A stretch of 11,163 nucleotides of DNA from Betaproteobacteria bacterium (lineage in GTDB: Bacteria > Pseudomonadota > Gammaproteobacteria > Burkholderiales > Usitatibacteraceae): assembly GCA_012274175.1 (NCBI GenBank), contig JAAOZZ010000141.1, positions 1 through 11,163 of the forward strand, given 5' to 3'. Of the stretch, positions 1 to 9,554 are shown one piece after another (positions within the stretch are counted from its first letter, which is position 1; each line of letters opens with the position of its first letter). The notes beneath the pieces were generated by a model. It was not told the DNA's origin, made no database searches, and saw nothing but the letters and a program-made list of their open reading frames with translations. A program made the translations under genes and the position numbers.

Positions 1-357
1 ACGCGCACCATGCTCTGGTCGCGCGACCTGTCGACCTCGCGCTCCCTCGCCACCGACGCGAAGAACCTCTACCTCGTGGACGACACCGGCGCCGTGCAGG
101 CGCTCGACAAGGCGACGGGGGCGAGCGTCTGGAAGCAGGACAAGCTCCTGTATCGCGCGCTCACCTCCCCCCACGTCGTGGACGGCAAGGTGGTCGTGGG
201 CGACGGCTTCGGCTACCTGCACGTGCTCTCGACCGAGGACGGCGCGATCGTCGGGCGCCTCGCCACCGACGGCACGGCGATCGTCTCCGTGGTCCCGATG
301 GAATCGGGCGTGCTGCTGCAGACGGCCGGGGGCTCGCTCGTCTCCGTGCACTTCTAG
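1..357 (+). CDS. bamB: BamB, outer-membrane assembly lipoprotein (3' end only)
   Basis: This is the C-terminal 118 residues of BamB, the beta-propeller lipoprotein of the BAM complex, which inserts beta-barrel proteins into the outer membrane from the periplasmic side. The frame is open from the first base and ends at TAG 355-357. Propeller-blade (PQQ-like) signatures are visible: an ALDKATGASVWKQDKL stretch, then VVVGDGFGYLHVLSTEDG, each with the typical repeat of a strand, an acidic-Gly turn and a Trp or Gly anchor. The lipoprotein signal and the earlier blades lie outside the window. Its stop directly abuts the der start codon, the usual bamB-der arrangement in beta- and gammaproteobacteria, so the two are almost certainly co-transcribed. 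Identification is by motif and by gene order. A generic PQQ-repeat protein is the alternative, but the der neighbour makes that unlikely. Confidence 0.93.
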   Translation, partial: TRTMLWSRDLSTSRSLATDAKNLYLVDDTGAVQALDKATGASVWKQDKLLYRALTSPHVVDGKVVVGDGFGYLHVLSTEDGAIVGRLATDGTAIVSVVPMESGVLLQTAGGSLVSVHF

Positions 358-1752
358 TTGAAACCGACCCTCGTCCTCGTCGGCCGTCCCAACGTCGGCA
401 AGTCGACCCTCTTCAACCGGCTCACGCGCTCGCGCGACGCGCTGGTGGCCGACCTGCCGGGCCTCACCCGCGACCGCCACTACGGCCAGGGGCGCGTGGG
501 CGACAAGCCCTTCATCGTGGTGGACACCGGCGGCTTCGAGCCGGTCGCGAAGGAAGGAATCCTCTCGGAGATGGCCCGCCAGGCGCGCGAGGCGATCGCC
601 GAGGCGGACGTGATCGTCTTCCTCACCGACGGGCGCGCGGGGCTCACGCCGCAGGACAAGCGCATCGCGCTGCAGCTGCGCAAGGCGAGCGCGCCCGTGA
701 TCCTCGCCGTCAACAAGACCGAGGGCATGCGCGAGGAGGTCGTCACCGCGGAGTTCCACGAGCTGGCCCTGGGCGCGCCCCAGGCCATTTCCGCCGAGCA
801 CGGCGAGGGCGTACGCGCGCTGGTGGAAGAGGCGCTCGCGGGCTTTCCGGAGCCGGAGGCCGACGAGGAATTGCCCGACCATCCGCGGGTGGCCATCGTG
901 GGGCGTCCCAACGTCGGCAAGTCCACGCTCGTGAACCGCCTGCTGGGCGAGGAACGCATGATCGCGTTCGACCAGCCCGGCACCACGCGCGACGCGATCG
1001 AGGTCGAGCTCGAGCGCGAAGGCAAGCGCTACACGCTGGTGGACACCGCGGGCATCCGGCGCAAGGGCAAGGTGTTCGAGTCGGTGGAGAAGTTCTCGGT
1101 GGTGAAGACGCTGCAGGCCATCGAGCGCGCCAACGTGGTGGTGCTCGTGGTCGATGCCGAGTCGGACATCGCCGAGCAGGACGCCCACATCGGCGGCTAC
1201 ATCCTCGAGGCGGGCCGCGCGCTCGTGGTCGCGGTGAACAAGGTGGACGCGATCGACGCCGAGAAGCGAAAGGAGGTGAAGACCGACCTCGAGAGGAAGC
1301 TCCAGTTCCTGGACTTCGCCGAGTTCGTGCCGATCTCCGCGCGCATGGGAACCGGGATCAAGCCGCTGCTGAAGGAGGTGGACACCGCGTTCGCGGCGGC
1401 CATGGCCAAGATCCCCACGCCCAAGCTCACCCGCGCCCTGCAGGCCGCGGTGGAGCAGCAGCAGCCGCCCATGGCGGGGCGCTTCCGCCCCAAGATGCGC
1501 TACGCCCACCAGGGGGGCTCCAACCCCCCGATCATCGTGATCCACGGCTCGGGCCTGGACGGCGTGAAGGCTCCCTACAAGCGCTACCTCGAGCACACGT
1601 TCCAGAATGCCTTCAAGCTCAAGGGCACGCCGCTGCGCATCGAGTTGCGCTCGTCCACCAACCCCTTCGAGGGCCGGCACAAGCCCTTGACGGAAAAGCA
1701 GGATGCCCAGCGCCGCCGGCGCAAGATCGTCTCCAAGCGCCGCTACGGCTGA
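358..1752 (+). CDS. der: Ribosome biogenesis GTPase Der (EngA)
   Basis: Der is an essential GTPase with two tandem G domains that helps mature the 50S ribosomal subunit. Domain 1 has the P-loop GRPNVGKS at residues 9-16 and DTGG at 56-59. Domain 2 has a second GRPNVGKS at 182-189, DTAG at 229-232 and NKVD further on. A C-terminal KH-like domain follows, ending in a basic tail ([13 protein letters not shown]). The length of 464 aa is normal for the family. The start is TTG at 358, immediately after the bamB stop; it gives the family-typical N-terminus ([12 protein letters not shown]), and no other start codon lies between it and the P-loop. I see no Shine-Dalgarno sequence, so translation probably depends on coupling to bamB. 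The G4 motif of domain 1 reads NKTE (119-122) where many homologues have NKxD. A palindromic repeat begins on the base after the stop codon. Confidence 0.98.
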   Translation: MKPTLVLVGRPNVGKSTLFNRLTRSRDALVADLPGLTRDRHYGQGRVGDKPFIVVDTGGFEPVAKEGILSEMARQAREAIAEADVIVFLTDGRAGLTPQDKRIALQLRKASAPVILAVNKTEGMREEVVTAEFHELALGAPQAISAEHGEGVRALVEEALAGFPEPEADEELPDHPRVAIVGRPNVGKSTLVNRLLGEERMIAFDQPGTTRDAIEVELEREGKRYTLVDTAGIRRKGKVFESVEKFSVVKTLQAIERANVVVLVVDAESDIAEQDAHIGGYILEAGRALVVAVNKVDAIDAEKRKEVKTDLERKLQFLDFAEFVPISARMGTGIKPLLKEVDTAFAAAMAKIPTPKLTRALQAAVEQQQPPMAGRFRPKMRYAHQGGSNPPIIVIHGSGLDGVKAPYKRYLEHTFQNAFKLKGTPLRIELRSSTNPFEGRHKPLTEKQDAQRRRRKIVSKRRYG

Positions 1753-1808
1753 GGAAAAGGGGGTCAGGTTACTTTTCCGGCCGGAAAAGTAACCTGACCC
1801 CCTTTTCC
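1753..1808. repeat. Perfect 56-bp palindrome, copy 1 of a two-copy inverted-repeat element
   Basis: Two 28-base arms (1753-1780 and 1781-1808) are exact reverse complements with no spacer, meeting at CCGGCCGG. Each arm has the core GGGGGTCAGGTTACTTTTCC. It starts on the first base after the der stop. A near-identical arm (one G fewer) recurs at 3284-3310, so this is a dispersed element and not a one-off terminator. No run of T follows the right arm, so it is not a standard intrinsic terminator, although the transcript would fold into a very stable hairpin that could stop ribosomes, shield the der mRNA from 3' exonucleases, or reduce read-through into hfq. Short palindromes in gene gaps recall REP/REPIN or MITE elements moved in trans by a Y1 (RAYT-type) transposase. 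That comparison is an inference; no transposase gene is in the window. Confidence 0.9.
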
Positions 1809-1844
1809 GCGGGGATAGGAACTCGGAGCAAGGGGGGGTGTCCG

Positions 1845-1853
1845 TGGTAAAGT
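1845..1853 (+). promoter_or_regulatory. Candidate extended -10 promoter for hfq
   Basis: TGGTAAAGT fits an extended -10 element (TGn followed by TAAAGT, 4 of 6 matches to TATAAT). No convincing -35 lies 16-18 bases upstream. Transcription would start near 1860, giving hfq a leader of about 56 bases that excludes the upstream palindrome. The leader contains a short possible stem (CCCGG at 1870-1874 with CCGGG at 1881-1885). The rest of the der-hfq gap (1809-1915) shows nothing else I recognise. Confidence 0.35.
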
Positions 1854-1915
1854 CCATGTGTATCAACGGCCCGGCGTAGACCGGGAAACCCGATGTCTCG
1901 AAAAGGGGCAGAACA

Positions 1916-2155
1916 ATGAGCAACAAGGGGCAATTGCTGCAGGACCCGTTCCTCAACACGTTGCGCAAGGAACACGTGCCGGTCTCGATCTACCTGGTCA
2001 ACGGCATCAAGCTGCAGGGCCAGATCGAATCCTTCGACCAGTACGTCGTGCTCCTCAAGAATACCGTGACGCAGATGGTGTACAAGCACGCCATTTCCAC
2101 GGTGGTCCCGGCCCGGCCGGTGTCGGTCCCGCTTGAGCATCCGCAGGAATCCTGA
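1916..2155 (+). CDS. hfq: RNA chaperone Hfq
   Basis: Hfq is the hexameric Sm-like protein that pairs small RNAs with mRNAs and affects their translation and decay. The 79-residue product contains the whole Sm core: [11 protein letters not shown] at the N-terminus, Sm1 around [20 protein letters not shown], and Sm2 with YKHAIST (residues 56-62). Proximal-face residues Q9, K57 and H58 and distal-face Y26 are present; residue 43 is Tyr. The rim patch reads R17-K18-E19-H20, the version I associate with betaproteobacteria. The C-terminal tail after Pro65 is only 14 residues, much shorter than in Escherichia coli (102 aa in total). The ATG is preceded by AAGGGG (1903-1908) at a spacing of 7 bases. 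The 3' end overlaps the proposed hflX start by 23 bases, and the hfq-hflX pairing is conserved across proteobacteria. Confidence 0.99.
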   Translation: MSNKGQLLQDPFLNTLRKEHVPVSIYLVNGIKLQGQIESFDQYVVLLKNTVTQMVYKHAISTVVPARPVSVPLEHPQES

Positions 2156-3278
2156 GCGCTCGCGCGCGATCCTCGTAAGCCTCGATATCGGCCGTCCTCC
2201 CCACGCCGAGGATCGGGCCGAGGAGGCCGCGCGCCTGGTGGACAGCGCGGGCGCCCAGGTGGTGCAGACCATCCGCGGCCGCCGCGACCGCCCCGACGCG
2301 GCCACCTTCGCCGGCAAGGGCAAGGTGGAGGAGATTCGCGACGCGCTCCTCGTCCACGGCTCCGACATCGTCGTCTTCGACCGCCAGCTCACCGCCGCGC
2401 AGGTGCGCAACCTCGAGCGCGCCCTGATCGACGCGGTCCCGGCGATCCGCGTCTTCGACCGCACCGACGTGATCCTCGACATCTTCGCCCAGCGTGCGCG
2501 CACTTCCGAAGGCAAGCTGCAGGTCGAGCTCGCGCGCCTCGAGCACCTGTCCACGCGCCTGGTGCGGGGATGGACCCACCTCGAGCGCCAGCGCGGCTCC
2601 CTCGGCAAGACCGGCGGCCCGGGCGAAAAGCAGATCGAGCTCGACCGGCGCATGATCGGCGAGCAGGTGAAGAAGCTGAAGGACCGCATCCGCAAGGTGG
2701 GCAAGGTGCGCGCGACCCAGAGGGCGGGGCGCACGCGCTCGGGCATCCTGCGCGTGGCGCTCGTGGGCTACACCAACGCGGGCAAGTCCACGCTCTTCAA
2801 CCGCATCGCGCGCACCGAGGCGTACGTGGCCGACCAGCTCTTCGCGACCCTCGACACCACCACGCGGCGCGTATACCTGGGCGAGGAGGCGACGATCGCG
2901 CTCTCCGATACCGTGGGATTCATCCGCGACCTGCCCCACACGCTCGTGGAATCGTTCAAGGCCACCCTCGAGGAGACGATCCAGGCCGACCTCCTGCTGC
3001 ACGTGGTGGACCGCGCGAACCCGCAGCGCGACGAGCAGATGCAGGCGGTGGCCGACGTGCTCTCCGAGATCGGCGCGGCGCAGGTGCCCCAGTGGGTGGT
3101 GTACAACCAGATCGACCGCGTGCCCGGACTGGAGCCCGAAGTCGTGCGCGACGCCTATGGTAAAATATTGAATATCAAGGTGAGTGCGTTCACCGGCGTG
3201 GGCATCGACGCCCTGAGGGAAGCACTGGCCGAAGCCGCCCGCGACGCGAATCGCGGCTCCCTCGCATCCGCAGCATGA
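2133..3278 (+). CDS. hflX: Ribosome-associated GTPase HflX
   Basis: HflX is a GTPase that binds the 50S subunit and splits stalled or heat-damaged 70S ribosomes. In order: an N-terminal HflX domain with AGKGKVEEI (60-68), a basic helical linker with the family signature GGPGE at 161-165, then the G domain with P-loop GYTNAGKS (212-219), DTVGF (259-263), an unusual G4 motif NQID (325-328; NKxD is usual) and SAFTG. The length of 381 aa fits the shorter betaproteobacterial forms. The TTG at 2133, inside hfq, is the only usable start codon in frame before the conserved [10 protein letters not shown] strand. Its Shine-Dalgarno is poor, so coupling to hfq is likely and the exact start is less certain than the gene. 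AT-rich codons near 3157-3178 may hide a promoter for hflKC. Confidence 0.95.
   Translation: MSIRRNPERSRAILVSLDIGRPPHAEDRAEEAARLVDSAGAQVVQTIRGRRDRPDAATFAGKGKVEEIRDALLVHGSDIVVFDRQLTAAQVRNLERALIDAVPAIRVFDRTDVILDIFAQRARTSEGKLQVELARLEHLSTRLVRGWTHLERQRGSLGKTGGPGEKQIELDRRMIGEQVKKLKDRIRKVGKVRATQRAGRTRSGILRVALVGYTNAGKSTLFNRIARTEAYVADQLFATLDTTTRRVYLGEEATIALSDTVGFIRDLPHTLVESFKATLEETIQADLLLHVVDRANPQRDEQMQAVADVLSEIGAAQVPQWVVYNQIDRVPGLEPEVVRDAYGKILNIKVSAFTGVGIDALREALAEAARDANRGSLASAA
3158..3166 (+). promoter_or_regulatory. Candidate internal extended -10 promoter for hflKC, inside hflX
   Basis: TGGTAAAAT is a good extended -10 element (TG, one base, then TAAAAT, 5 of 6 to consensus). It lies in an AT-rich run, about 3156-3178, that stands out from the GC-rich hflX coding sequence and uses codons rare here (AAA, ATA, TTG, AAT). 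No good -35 is visible, which extended -10 promoters tolerate. Transcription would start near 3173, about 180 bases before hflK, placing the second inverted-repeat element in the hflK leader. It could instead be chance base composition in the codons for GKILNIK. Confidence 0.4.
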
Positions 3279-3343
3279 ACGAGGGAAAAGGGGTCAGGTT
3301 ACTTTTCCGGCCCCTCTCCCGTCCCCATCGAAAAGCAACCTGA
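3275..3343 (+). CDS. Possible 22-codon leader reading frame between hflX and hflK
   Basis: ATG 3275-3277 overlaps the hflX stop (TGA 3276-3278) in an ATGA junction like those at hflK/hflC and hflC/DUF2065. It opens a frame beginning [11 protein letters not shown] that runs through the inverted-repeat element and stops at TGA 3341-3343 in the right arm, 12 bases before the hflK ATG. The frame is the same as hflK's (start to start is 81 bases). It has no Shine-Dalgarno and would rely on ribosomes ending hflX. It may be a translated leader that delivers ribosomes to hflK, or only the remnant of the original hflK start. Nothing suggests that the peptide itself has a function. Confidence 0.35.
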   Translation: MNEGKGVRLLFRPLSRPHRKAT

Positions 3344-3354
3344 CCCCTTTTTCC
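3284..3354. repeat. Inverted-repeat element, copy 2 (diverged arms with loop)
   Basis: The left arm (about 3284-3307) reads GGAAAAGGGGTCAGGTTACT and onwards, matching copy 1 except for four G in place of five. The right arm (about 3330-3354) is its reverse complement with one substitution and one extra T. A pyrimidine-rich loop of about 22 bases containing CCCCTCTCCCGTCCCC separates them, unlike copy 1, whose arms meet directly. The element begins 5 bases after the hflX stop and ends one base before the hflK ATG, so it fills almost the entire gap and replaces any ribosome-binding site. I see no clear target-site duplication. Confidence 0.85.
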
Positions 3355-3355
3355 A

Positions 3356-4576
3356 ATGCCTCCGAACGATCCCCAGTGGGGAAAAAAGAACAACGAGGGT
3401 CCGCCCGACCTCGACGAGATCCTGCGCAAGTTCCAGCAGAAGGTGGCGAGCCTGCTGGGATTCAAGGCGCGCGGCGAAGTCCCGGCCCCCGGCGGTAGCG
3501 GGGGCGGCGGCCACCACTTCGGGGCCGCGGTCGGCGGCGGCGCGGCGTTCGTGCTCCTGCTCATCGTGGGCATTTGGCTCGCGAGCGGCTTCTACATCGT
3601 CGACGAGGGCCGCCGCGGCGTCGTGCTGCGCCTGGGCAAGTACCTCGAGACCACCATGCCGGGCCCGCGCTGGCACGTCCCGTATCCCTTCGAAAGCGTC
3701 GTGGTCGTGGACGCGGCGCGCGTGCGCACGGTCGACGTGGGCTATCGCGGCAATCCCAAGAACAAGCAGCCCCAGGAAGCGCTCATGCTCACCGACGACG
3801 AGAACATCGTCGACGTGCAGTTCGCCATCCAGTACACGCTGAAGAGCCCCGAGGCCTACCTGTTCAACAACAAGGACGCCGACGCCAACGTGCGGCAGAC
3901 CGCCGAAAGCTCGATCCGCGAAGTGGTGGGCAAGAGCAAGATGGACTTCGTGCTGAACCAGGGCCGCAGCGAAGTGGCCTCGCACGTGAAGACGCTCATG
4001 CAGGAGCTGCTCGACCGCTACCAGACCGGCATCAACGTCACCACCGTGAACCTGCTGGGCGTGCAGGCGCCCGAGCAGGTGCAGGCGGCGTTCGAGGACG
4101 TGGTGCGCGCCGGGCAGGACCGCGAGCGCTTCAAGAACGAAGGCCAGGCCTACGCCAACGACGTGGTGCCGAAGGCCCGCGGGATCGCCGCGCGGCTCAC
4201 CGAGGAGGCGAACGGCTACCGCCAGAGCGTCGTGGCCACCGCCCAGGGCGACGCCGCGCGCTTCCGCCAGATCCTCGCCGAATACCAGAAGGCGCCCGGC
4301 GTCACGCGCGAGCGCATGTACCTGGACGCGATGCAGCAGGTCCTGAGCAACACGAGCAAGGTGATCGTCGACCAGAAGAACGGGCAGAACCTGCTTTACC
4401 TGCCCCTCGACAAGCTGATGCAGCTCTCGTCGCAGCCGCCCGCGCCCATGCCGTCGTCGGGGACGATCGTGCAGTCCGCGCCCCAGCAGCCTTCCGAGGC
4501 GATCCCGCCGTCCATATCGGAGCCCATCAGCCGACGCGACGCGCTGCGCTCGCGCGACCGGGAAGCCGGGCGATGA
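3356..4576 (+). CDS. hflK: HflK, SPFH-domain regulator of the FtsH protease
   Basis: HflK forms with HflC a membrane assembly around FtsH that controls degradation of membrane proteins. The 406-residue product has a short cytoplasmic head with the family signature GPPDLDEILRKF (about 15-26), a glycine-rich linker (46-62), one transmembrane helix at about 63-79, then the SPFH/band-7 domain starting FYIVDEGRRGVVLRLGKY. A long helical segment follows, and a Pro/Ser-rich tail. The ATG at 3356 is chosen because MPPNDPQWGKK resembles the usual betaproteobacterial HflK N-terminus, and no alternative start codon lies before the conserved head. There is no Shine-Dalgarno: the bases before the ATG are the right arm of the repeat element (CCCCTTTTTCCA). 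The 3' end overlaps hflC by four bases (ATGA). Confidence 0.97.
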   Translation: MPPNDPQWGKKNNEGPPDLDEILRKFQQKVASLLGFKARGEVPAPGGSGGGGHHFGAAVGGGAAFVLLLIVGIWLASGFYIVDEGRRGVVLRLGKYLETTMPGPRWHVPYPFESVVVVDAARVRTVDVGYRGNPKNKQPQEALMLTDDENIVDVQFAIQYTLKSPEAYLFNNKDADANVRQTAESSIREVVGKSKMDFVLNQGRSEVASHVKTLMQELLDRYQTGINVTTVNLLGVQAPEQVQAAFEDVVRAGQDRERFKNEGQAYANDVVPKARGIAARLTEEANGYRQSVVATAQGDAARFRQILAEYQKAPGVTRERMYLDAMQQVLSNTSKVIVDQKNGQNLLYLPLDKLMQLSSQPPAPMPSSGTIVQSAPQQPSEAIPPSISEPISRRDALRSRDREAGR

Positions 4577-5456
4577 GGCGCGCCTCCGTGATATTGCTGG
4601 TCGGCGTGATCGTGGCCGCCCTGCTTTTCTCCATGAGCGTGTACGTGGTCGACCAGCGCAAGGCGGCGATCAAGTTCCAGCTGGGCGAGGTGATCTCGGT
4701 GCAGACCCAGCCGGGCCTTTATTTCCTCGTCCCGTTCGTGCAGAACGTGCGCCTCTACGACACGCGCATCCAGACCATGGAGCCGCACGATCCCGAGCGC
4801 TTCCTCACCGCCGAGAACCGCAACGTGCTCGTGGACTCGTTCGTGAAGTGGCGCGTGATCGACGTGCGCCAGTACTACGTGTCGGTGAACGGCGACGCCT
4901 TCCTGGCCGAGGCGCGCATCGCGCAGACCGTGAACGACGCGATGCGCGCCGAGTTCGCGCGGCATACCGTGCACGACGTGGTCTCCGGCGAGCGCGACAA
5001 GATCATGGCCGTGGTGAGCAAGAGGGTGGACGAAGACCTGCACCGCATCGGCGTGGCGATCGTGGACGTGCGCCTGAAGCGCGTGGACTTCGTGCCCGAG
5101 ATTTCCTCCGACGTCTACCGGCGCATGGAATCGGAGCGGAAGCGCGTGGCCAACGAGCTGCGCGCCACGGGCCAGGCCGAGAGCGAGAAGATCAAGGCCG
5201 ACGCCGACCGCCAGCGCCAGGTGATCGTGGCCGAGGCCTACCGCGACGCGCAGCGCGTGAAGGGCGAGGGCGACGCCCAGGCCTCGCGCATCTACGCCGA
5301 AGCGTACGGGCGCGATGCGGAGTTCTACAGCTTCTACCGCAGCCTCGAGGCCTACCGCCAGAGCATGCACACCAAGAGCGACGTGATGATCCTCGATCCG
5401 TCGTCGGATTTCTTCAAGTACCTGAAGAGCCCGGGACGCGGAAAAGCCCCGGCGAA

Positions 5457-5460
<4 letters not shown>
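4573..5460 (+). CDS. hflC: HflC, SPFH-domain partner of HflK
   Basis: HflC is the second subunit of the HflKC complex that holds and modulates FtsH. The 295-residue product starts with two arginines and an N-terminal membrane anchor (about 5-22, VILLVGVIVAALLFSMSV), then the SPFH domain beginning VYVVDQRKAAIKFQLGEV. This is followed by the long charged helix (ESERKRVANELRATGQAESE and onward, with repeated Ala-Glu-Ala and Gly-Glu-Gly patterns) and the conserved end FYSFYRSLEAYR and DPSSDFFKYL. The start is the ATG in the ATGA overlap with the hflK stop, indicating translational coupling and roughly equal production. The frame stays open far upstream inside hflK, but that region is only the shadow of hflK. 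The gene ends in another ATGA overlap with the DUF2065 gene. Confidence 0.97.
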
Positions 5461-9370
<3,910 letters not shown>

Positions 9371-9426
9371 GGCCTAGAATACGGCGAAACCGAAGGTCGA
9401 AGCCAGAACAACGATGCGAGAGAAAC

Positions 9427-9511
9427 TGGTGCCCAGAAGAGGACTCGAACCTCCACGGTGTTACCCGCCAGTACCTGAAACTGGTGCGTCTACCAATTCC
9501 GCCATCTGGGC
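9427..9511 (-). tRNA. tRNA-Leu, anticodon CAG, CCA encoded
   Basis: Read on the minus strand, the gene opens GCCCAGA and closes TCTGGGC-A-CCA, a perfect 7-bp acceptor stem with the 3' CCA in the DNA (9429-9427). The D arm is GCG-GAATTGGTAGA-CGC. The anticodon stem CCAGT/ACTGG encloses the loop TTCAGGT, so the anticodon is CAG and it reads CUG codons. A long class II variable arm (CGGGTAACACCG) identifies leucine, followed by the T arm GGAGG-TTCGAGT-CCTCT with one G-U pair. The total of 85 nt fits. It lies 36 bases from the divergent rnr start and 56 bases upstream of the co-directed coiled-coil gene. Confidence 0.98.
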
Positions 9512-9525
9512 GCGGAAAACACGAA

Positions 9526-9554
9526 ATTTTACCCGGAGCACCCCATATTGTCCA
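9526..9554 (-). promoter_or_regulatory. Sigma70-type promoter for tRNA-Leu
   Basis: On the minus strand, TGGACA (9554-9549; 5 of 6 to TTGACA) and TAAAAT (9531-9526; 5 of 6 to TATAAT) are separated by exactly 17 bases. The -10 ends 14 bases before the mature tRNA 5' end, so a short 5' leader would be trimmed by RNase P. The -35 hexamer overlaps the TTG start codon of rnr (9548-9550) on the other strand. Confidence 0.75.

Noticed and set aside
1753..1810. Intrinsic terminator after der
   Set aside because: The hairpin is strong but has no T run after it; the T4 lies inside the arm and is followed by CCGCG. Recurrence of the same sequence elsewhere fits a dispersed element better.
1858..2136. 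92-codon GTG frame overlapping hfq
   Set aside because: It is a shifted reading of hfq with no ribosome-binding site or recognisable sequence; hfq is certain.
2055..3002. Minus-strand frames opposite hflX and hfq
   Set aside because: Antisense shadows of conserved genes in a GC-rich genome, with no supporting motifs or start signals.
1753..3354. CRISPR array or paired toxin-antitoxin locus from the two repeats
   Set aside because: There are only two copies, 1.5 kb apart, with conserved core genes between them and no spacers or cas genes.
3574..4572. Upstream in-frame extension of hflC through hflK
   Set aside because: The stretch is Arg/Gly/Pro-rich shadow of hflK. HflC begins at the ATG in the ATGA overlap, giving a membrane anchor and normal length.
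9371..9426. Dedicated promoter for the coiled-coil gene (TATTCT on the minus strand)
   Set aside because: No -35 lies at proper spacing, and the implied transcript start would fall at or inside the GTG start codon.
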